From Spodoptera frugiperda (lineage: Eukaryota > Arthropoda > Insecta > Lepidoptera > Noctuidae), in the NCBI RefSeq assembly GCF_023101765.2, contig NC_064240.1, forward strand, positions 4,402,001 to 4,466,000: 64,000 nucleotides of DNA, written 5' to 3'. The translations under genes and the position numbers were made by a program. Numbering within the stretch: the stretch's first letter is position 1; every line of letters begins with the position of its first letter. The notes below the pieces were generated by a model, which had not been told where the DNA came from, ran no database searches, and was given only the letters and a program-made list of their open reading frames with translations. Shown here in pieces: positions 57,786 through 64,000 of the stretch.

Positions 57786-59569
57786 ATGTAACACGTACTT
57801 ATAGTAAGTAATTACATAATAATTAACAAAATTTGGAAAATAATTAAATGTTTAGCATAAAATACTGGCTGAAAAGCCTTATAAATTTAAAATTACCAGA
57901 TCAACAAAGACAAATAAATACTCTACACAAATATACATATAAACAACATTACAAAAACATAACACTCGCTACTTCCGAAGCCCAACTACATAAGAACAAA
58001 CATATTGAATTAACATCAATTTTAAAACAAAAATATCTAAGAAGCGGTAAAAGTAAGCACTTTATATCATAACAAGCGTTGTAAAAGTAATTATCATTAC
58101 GTCTTTTGTTCATTTTTACACGTACATACGAAATTTAGTACACTAAGTTGCCGATAGATGGCGTTAAAAGGCCCAAAATGAGAGCTTGTGACTGAGAATC
58201 GAATGAAAGAAATTGAGATGTAAACAAATCATGATAGTTGTTAAATGAAATAAAAATGGTTAAGAATAAATATTATAGGATATCTAAATAAAAAAAAATA
58301 TTTAAAAAATTTCAGTAAATTGCGTTAAATTAATAAGAAGTAGTTTTATGTTCCCATTTGCATTACTCATAGATCGATGTACTAGATAATGTTATTACCC
58401 TAATAAATATTTATTTTAATAATCACATAACCATTTCATAATTGCGTTGGCCCCTTAGACCCTGAAAATATGCGTGTTATAAAACAATAGATGCACTTTT
58501 ATTACCCATAATTATTCATTGTTGACATGCATATTTTAACACGAGATTATCTACTTAGATTTAGTATACAGATTATTTTTTTAATATACTTAAATAAAAA
58601 AATATTACATAAAGAGTATTTTAATAGGACTTAATATATTTGTATTAAAGAGAAAATGAACTCTATTATCAGTACCAATAACTAGGCTTAAAGAGTAAAT
58701 TAAAAAAAAATAAAGCAGTTGCATAATATTTTCAATCACGTGAATTACGGAGTTCGCGATTAGTTGCTAAACGGTGTGCTACGGGGTTGTCGTGAACGCG
58801 TAGCCGTAAGCTACGTTGTTACGTAACCGCGTAACGGGCCGGTCAATGACCCCGCGGCGACCTGCGCGCGCGCCTGTCGTCGCCCTACTCGACAGACTCG
58901 TTCGGTAGACTAAGTAGCCGCGTAGATGTATGTGTAGGCAGAAATGGTTCAAGTGTCTCATTTGTTATTGTTATTGTCATAATATTTATTTAGAATTAAA
59001 ATCTTAAGGTCATTGCATTGTTTTAAATCATCTGGCCTTTCTTGAGAAAAATATTTTTGTACAACACTTGAGTCGTATTTATCATTCCTCAATGAGTAAT
59101 CCTCGACTTCCTTGACTGGTTTACCTTCTTGCGGGACGTACCCTTGACCTCTGCTTACTCTGTGGCGGTAGCACTAGGACGTGTTTTGTTCTCGTTAACA
59201 GATCAGCCCGTGCACCATGGGACGCCAAACATCGTGACGTTTATGGGTTTTATTGCGCCCATTGTTGGCCCAAAGCGGTGCCTTACGAGTAATTGGCCAT
59301 TAATTTATTTGTTCTAAGTACCGTGTTAAAATAACTAACATACGATCCTGCCGTGCCTTGCGCTTGCGTCCTATATGTAATAAATTATAGGAAGGTCGAA
59401 ACGGTAATGGTTATTTTCCGGATCTAACTACTAACTAAACACGCGTAATTGTATAACGTTGTCGGCTCTTTCTTTAAGTAATTCCGCTGTTAGGAAAGGT
59501 ATCGTTTCTCATAGATATTCTAACTAGGTTGAGACTTACGGTTTCTGATGTATAACAGCATTTTCTTGT
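57786..59569. other. No gene; CpG-rich stretch at 58770-58930
   Basis: Mostly very AT-rich. 58770-58930 is intensely CpG-rich with imperfect inverted strings (GTAGCCGTAAGCTAC, GTTACGTAAC, CGCGCGCGCC). It could be a decayed fold-back element or a regulatory patch. The frame at 58779-58961 has no domain. Confidence 0.4.
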
Positions 59570-59777
59570 AAGATTTTTATTTGTTATCACCACATAGAAT
59601 AAAACAAAGTCGCTTTCTCTGTCCCTATGTCCCTTTGTATGCTTAAATCTTTAAAACTACGCAACAGATTTTGATGCCTTTTTTAATAGATAAAGTGATT
59701 AAAGAGACGGTTTATATGTATAATACATTCATAATATATCACTATTGCACCCATGCGAGACTTGGGCGGGTTGCTAG
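59570..59777 (+). repeat. Dispersed repeat with GCTAGTAT terminus
   Basis: AAAACTACGCAACAGATTTT, GATGCCTTTTTTAATAGA and CCCATGCGAGACTTGGGCGG, ending GTTGCTAGTAT. Same terminal type as 28885-29023, diverged inside. Confidence 0.4.
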
Positions 59778-59894
59778 TATCAATCATATAAATCACACTA
59801 AATAAACATAGATTTACGTATAAGTGACACACAGAAAGAGAAACGAAACTTTTACCTCATTATTATTATTCCAATAAAAATGTATTTACTGTTC

Positions 59895-60055
59895 AGTACC
59901 CTTAGTACGAGTTTGCTTTACGTTTAAAGTAATCGAAACGAGAACGCATTCGGCGCTGTGATTGGTTGATTTATTCGAGCCGGCCAATCAGAGCGCCGAA
60001 CGCACTCTCGTTTCGACTACCTTAAATGTAAACCAAACTCGTATTAAGGGTACTA
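59895..60055. mobile_element. Fold-back MITE (GTACCCTTAGTA family), intact
   Basis: 161 bp with 21 bp terminal inverted repeats (AGTACCCTTAGTACGAGTTTG versus the complement of the right end, one mismatch). The palindrome continues inward through TCGAAACGAGA and GCATTCGGCGC. No ORF. A decayed relative is at 2009-2152. Confidence 0.85.
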
Positions 60056-61689
60056 AACAAATCGATGATTCTTCTGACAATGTATGTATGTTGTAAATAA
60101 TTGCTCGCGGCGATGTGTGGGGTCAGATGTAACAAGTGAAAAGTGCGAGGTTGTTAGCTTGTCACCAGGCATCACAGTCACCTGTTTGCCTTCACTTGTT
60201 TTGTGTACAAGTACCGAAAATAACACTACCTTTGAATGTGTTTTAAGATTTCATGTAAAACAGGTGAATTATAGTCATGGATATTATGATAGAGGATGGT
60301 TTAATAAGAGTTTGACTTCAAGTAGTTTGGTCTTAAAGACTTGGACTTAAAGTATTACTTATCTTATCTTAAGACTTCGACTGAAATTGCACAAAACCAT
60401 GATGTTTTCAGGTTGTATACTGTTGTAAACAATTATTGATTATTTCTAGTATGTTTGTTTTCTATTTAAATACTAATATTATACTTGAATTCTTGAATCA
60501 AGAATTTTTACTTGAGAGCAATTAGTCATGAATAAACTTTAAGATAAAAGAAAATATTGCCAAAGTATAGGTACCATTTCTTTCTTGACTACATTTGGTG
60601 GTGGTGTAAGAGGTCAAGAAATCCCAAGTAGCAGACTTGTTCCAAAACATTATAATGATTGTGTAAGAGAAGCGTGATGCCCACGGGTCCACAGCCCATA
60701 AATGATAAAGGGAACTCCAATTGATTTCCGCGTTGCGCCTGCGCACATCAGATTGAGCTAACCGTAAACTTACGGCTGTGTGCCGTTTGCACACTTAACT
60801 GTGGAATTAGATGATTTGTCATAAAATGTTTATTATAAATATTAAAAGTAATGGGATTCTGTATAAAATAAATATTAGTCACTAGGTTTTTTGATGTTTG
60901 TCAAGTCTTTTTTGGTGTAGCGATGAGTGAGAATGTTGGTTATTTAGGTAAGTAATGTAGGTATATTTATTTTATTCTTTATGCATAGATGGACTTAAAG
61001 CCATAGTCATGATATACCTATTTAGATTTCTGACTGCCTACTTACCTAAACATTTCAAATAACATTGGTTTAAAACCTCAAAATATGAAAAAAAGATGGA
61101 ATCCTAATAAAATGATTTTACGAGCATCCTGTACAAAGGGTGAACTATAATACCCTTGCTGTGACATTGCTCATTACGTCAGCATATACTTAAGTTATTA
61201 GCTTACTAAGTTTAATAACCTATTTCTAGTGAATTACGCAGTAAAATATACAGAATCTTTTGTTGACCGTGAACATTGTATAACTAATCTTCATACATGG
61301 TCAACATTTAAATTTTAAATACGTTACTTAATACTTAAAATGTAGTTACTGTATTGCTTCTTCAAACATTTTTGTAAGCTTTAATTAAAATAATTTATTT
61401 GTCTAGTACTTTATTATTGAGTTCTAAATTCGACTCTATTGTTTTAGGGATAAAGTATCAACAATACTTTTCTTTTTTCAAACTTATGCAATATAAATCA
61501 AGTTGTAATAGAAAAAAAAAAGTAAAATTGTTTCTGTGTGGCCTGTCATAAAAAGGGCTCTGTTACACAGTTAAATCACCATGACATGGTCTTCGAAACT
61601 TTTAATAGAAATACGTGACAATCTGACCAATGAGAGAAAATCTATACATATAATAAAATCGTAGAAAAGTGCTGTCTGTACATTGAAAA
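60056..61689. other. No gene seen
   Basis: AT-rich. The frames at 60084-60350 and 60522-60794 have no domain. 60700-60780 is mildly GC-rich. Confidence 0.45.
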
Positions 61690-61760
61690 TAAAAATAAAA
61701 AAAATAGCAGGGGTTATTGTTATGTCGATGTCGAACCCAAAAATGTAATTAACTTTTTTT

Positions 61761-61806
61761 TGTCTGTTTGTCTGTTTGTCTGTTTGTCTGTTTGTCTGTT
61801 CGTCTG
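61761..61806 (+). repeat. (TGTCTGTT)n microsatellite
   Basis: About five octamer units with decay at the right end, inside the composite repeat. Confidence 0.9.
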
Positions 61807-62095
61807 TGCGCGCTAATCTCAGAAACGGCTGATCCGAGTTGGATGCGGTTTTCACGAATATATTGTGGGATGCTTAAATTTACATTTAGTGTTTGTTTCA
61901 TGTCAATCGGTTCATAAATAAAAAAGTTATGTCAAATTAAAGAATCACGTCGAACATTCTATGCTTATACCATTAATCTCCGCAACTATTTGACGGATTT
62001 GGTTGAAATTTGGTACAGATATAGTTTAGAAAGGACATAGATATATTTTTATTTCAAAAATCAAAAAATAAAAATAAGAAATAAATTATTTATAA

Positions 62096-62395
62096 ATAAT
62101 TCTATGTCGATCGTTACACGACTTCGGTTCATGTTATTGTTTTAATTCATCGAAAAAAAGTAAATAAATAGTAAAAAGGTATGAAAAAAATAATATCAAT
62201 ATAATAAAACATTTAGTACAAAGAAAATGCTCTAACGGAGTATAGATAATTCTATGTCGATCGTTACACGACTTCGGTTCATGTTATTGTTTTAATTCAT
62301 CGAAAAAAAGTAAATAAATAGTAAAAAGGTATGAAAAAAATAATATCAATATAATTAAACTTTTAGTACAAAGAAAATGCCCGAACGGAGTATAA
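62096..62395 (+). repeat. 150 bp tandem duplication, two units
   Basis: 62096-62245 and 62246-62395 start alike (ATAATTCTATGTCGATCGTT) and differ at only a handful of positions (e.g. ATGCTCTAAC versus ATGCCCGAAC). The period is exactly 150. The low divergence points to recent slippage or unequal exchange. Confidence 0.9.
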
Positions 62396-63106
62396 ATAAA
62401 TAATCCAAGTTGTCTTTATCCTCGATAGATGGCGTTGGGATCGAAATAGATTGCGCTATGGTTTCGTTACATTCATTTGGTTGGGTATCGGCCGAGCGCT
62501 TCGGTACTATCGTAGAAAAAGTGTATTATCAGTCGTATGATTATTTGTCTGTAGTGGTCCTGCTGTTTCGTATATTCTAAATTGGTTTCGTTGTATTTGT
62601 CAATTAATAAGTTTATTTGTTGGGTTTTCCTGGTTTTATGGTTAAACTATTTAACGTAGGTTTAGTTTGATATCGATTATTAGTAGTTACTGTAGTTAGT
62701 TTGTTTAATAAAATTGTAAGTCTAATTTATAAATTAATTAGATTAGATTTAAGTCGTTTCTTTTAAATTATTTAGTTTAAGCTTGGTTATTATAGCATAG
62801 AGGATAGGTTGTAATATAGTTTCTTTTTTAATTGTTATAAATTCGTAATTCGTAGCTTTCTTTAGTTTTAAGTTAGTTTAAGTCCGTTTTTAAACTATTT
62901 TTTCAATGCCCTAAGTGAGTATACATCTATTAAATTCAACGCAGAGCTCATTATGTTGATTTTTGAAGAGTTCCCTGGAATATCTTCCACATCTCATTTT
63001 TGAAGAGTTCCCGCGAGATCGGGAACTATGTGGTTAAAACCAAAAATTTGCCGGAAGTTACTATTCCACGCGAACGAAGTCGCGGGCAAAAGCTATAGAA
63101 GATAAA

Positions 63107-64000
63107 TCATAACCATCGAACTAAACAGCACGAACAACAAAAGAATCAATCCATAACAGATCATAGCAAAAATTGGACAAAAATAGAATTTTAACGGTAA
63201 AATAAAAAAGCAAAAAAGACCTCCAAACAAATGATTTCCTCAAACTTGGCCTCAAATAAAAATATAAATAAGCTGAACCAACTTATCTAATAATTACAAG
63301 GTAAATTACGTACAAAACGAGGTGCTAATTTTATCTGTAGCCAATCTTTATGATCCACATCAAAAGGGGATAGATATAAGAATGGATGACACGCTTTCAC
63401 CAAGTTTTATAAAAGTATTACACTTACTTATGGATTGAACAACAAAGTGAATTTATTTCTTTACATTATTTTAAATGTTCGGAAGATTTGGGGGCAACAA
63501 TCTGTACCTACTTAACGGTAACACATAATTGACGGCAACTGAAAAAACTTAAAGTTCGAGAACTAATGGTTACTATACCGCAGTTACAAAATTTGATTAG
63601 CGGAATAGTCACGTCGGAATTCGTCTATGAACGTTAATAGTGAAAACTTTGAGCTAAGATCAATATTGCTGTGGATGGATGTGGTGTTTTGGTGTTGCAT
63701 GTGCACTTAAATAGTGACAAGATTATGTTGTAATAATTTATCTATTACCTCAATCAACTGTGTTTGCACCTACACAGTATTTTTTTTTCGTTTTTCAAAT
63801 GTTAAATCTATTCAATATATTAAACTTAGATAGCTTATCAATTTTAGCGATCAACCAATGTGCAACTCAAAAATAACCGAAAATAATTACTAACGGTTTA
63901 CATAAACTCTTAGATACCAAAACTAAAACTAAACAGTTAGACAAAAAAACATGGACAAGGATATGGGCATATCCTTGGTGACACTTTTTTATATGTCCTC
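63107..64000. other. No gene seen
   Basis: AT-rich flank with no supported feature up to the window end. Confidence 0.5.

Larger units (their letters stand above)
61690..63106 (+). repeat. Large composite dispersed repeat with GTCGCGGGCAAAAGCTA end
   Basis: Blocks in order are a (GTCTGTTT)n run, CTCAGAAACGGCTGATCCGA, GAATATATTGTGGGATGCTT, GACGGATTTGGTTGAAATTT, a 150 bp tandem duplication, CTCGATAGATGGCGTTGGGA, GCCGAGCGCTTCGGTA, GAAGAGTTCCCTGGAATATC, GAAGAGTTCCCGCGAGATCG and finally CGAACGAAGTCGCGGGCAAA-AGCTA. These blocks recur together in moth genomes. No protein coding is visible, so it is probably a non-autonomous element. Class open. Confidence 0.55.

Noticed and set aside
61571..61855. 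Glutamine/threonine-rich protein (TDKQTNRQ repeats)
   Set aside because: Pure translation of the (TGTCTGTT)n microsatellite on the minus strand.

Overview
The window looks like nuclear DNA of a moth, probably a noctuid. It is AT-rich, gene-poor and full of repeats known from lepidopteran genomes: tRNA-derived SINEs, CpG-containing fold-back MITEs, an R1-like LINE tail, Jockey-like LINE fragments, a Helitron-type 3' end and LINE 3' tails. No bacterial, plasmid or phage features were seen. Family names rest on recalled motifs, not on a search. Species and repeat-library names are not claimed.

Layout. 1-11 kb has no convincing gene. It holds a cluster of five copies of one ~140 bp dispersed repeat (2.9-7.3 kb, here called element A) and a MITE relic. 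11-14.2 kb holds a SINE, a perfect 40 bp palindrome, and the only convincing host-type gene: a three-exon MADF-BESS protein (12052-13658, 237 residues). Its introns carry two MITEs and a SINE. A decayed reading frame resembling the start of a PIF/Harbinger (HARBI1-type) nuclease converges on it. 14-21 kb is mostly featureless. 21.3-25.3 kb is a nested repeat island: a 38 bp inverted repeat at its edges, two SINEs head to head, a LINE-associated repeat, and a chimera of an R1-like tail joined to a Jockey-like RT fragment. 25-36 kb is non-coding with CpG-rich patches and a cluster of ATCGAT sites near 34.4-34.8 kb. 38.4-42.5 kb, minus strand, is a 5'-truncated non-LTR retrotransposon with an uninterrupted ~980-codon endonuclease-reverse transcriptase frame and the end of an ORF1 with a baculovirus-FP-like domain. 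Next to it lies an unrecognised 135-residue ORF (42892-43299) with a decayed relative at 37.4 kb. 43-64 kb is again gene-poor, with SINEs, MITEs, a Helitron end, minisatellites and a large composite repeat at 61.7-63.1 kb containing a 150 bp tandem duplication.

How it works together. The retrotransposon supplies its own replication proteins (ORF1 as nucleic-acid-binding partner, ORF2 as endonuclease and reverse transcriptase). LINE machinery of this kind generally mobilises SINEs such as those here. The MADF-BESS protein would act in the nucleus as a sequence-specific DNA-binding regulator. It is either a host Adf1-type factor or the accessory gene of a dead Harbinger element. Most of the rest is repeat debris and possible regulatory DNA. 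I see no clear new multi-gene system. The best leads are the MADF/Harbinger pair, the orphan 135-residue ORF, the long intact LINE and the palindromes.
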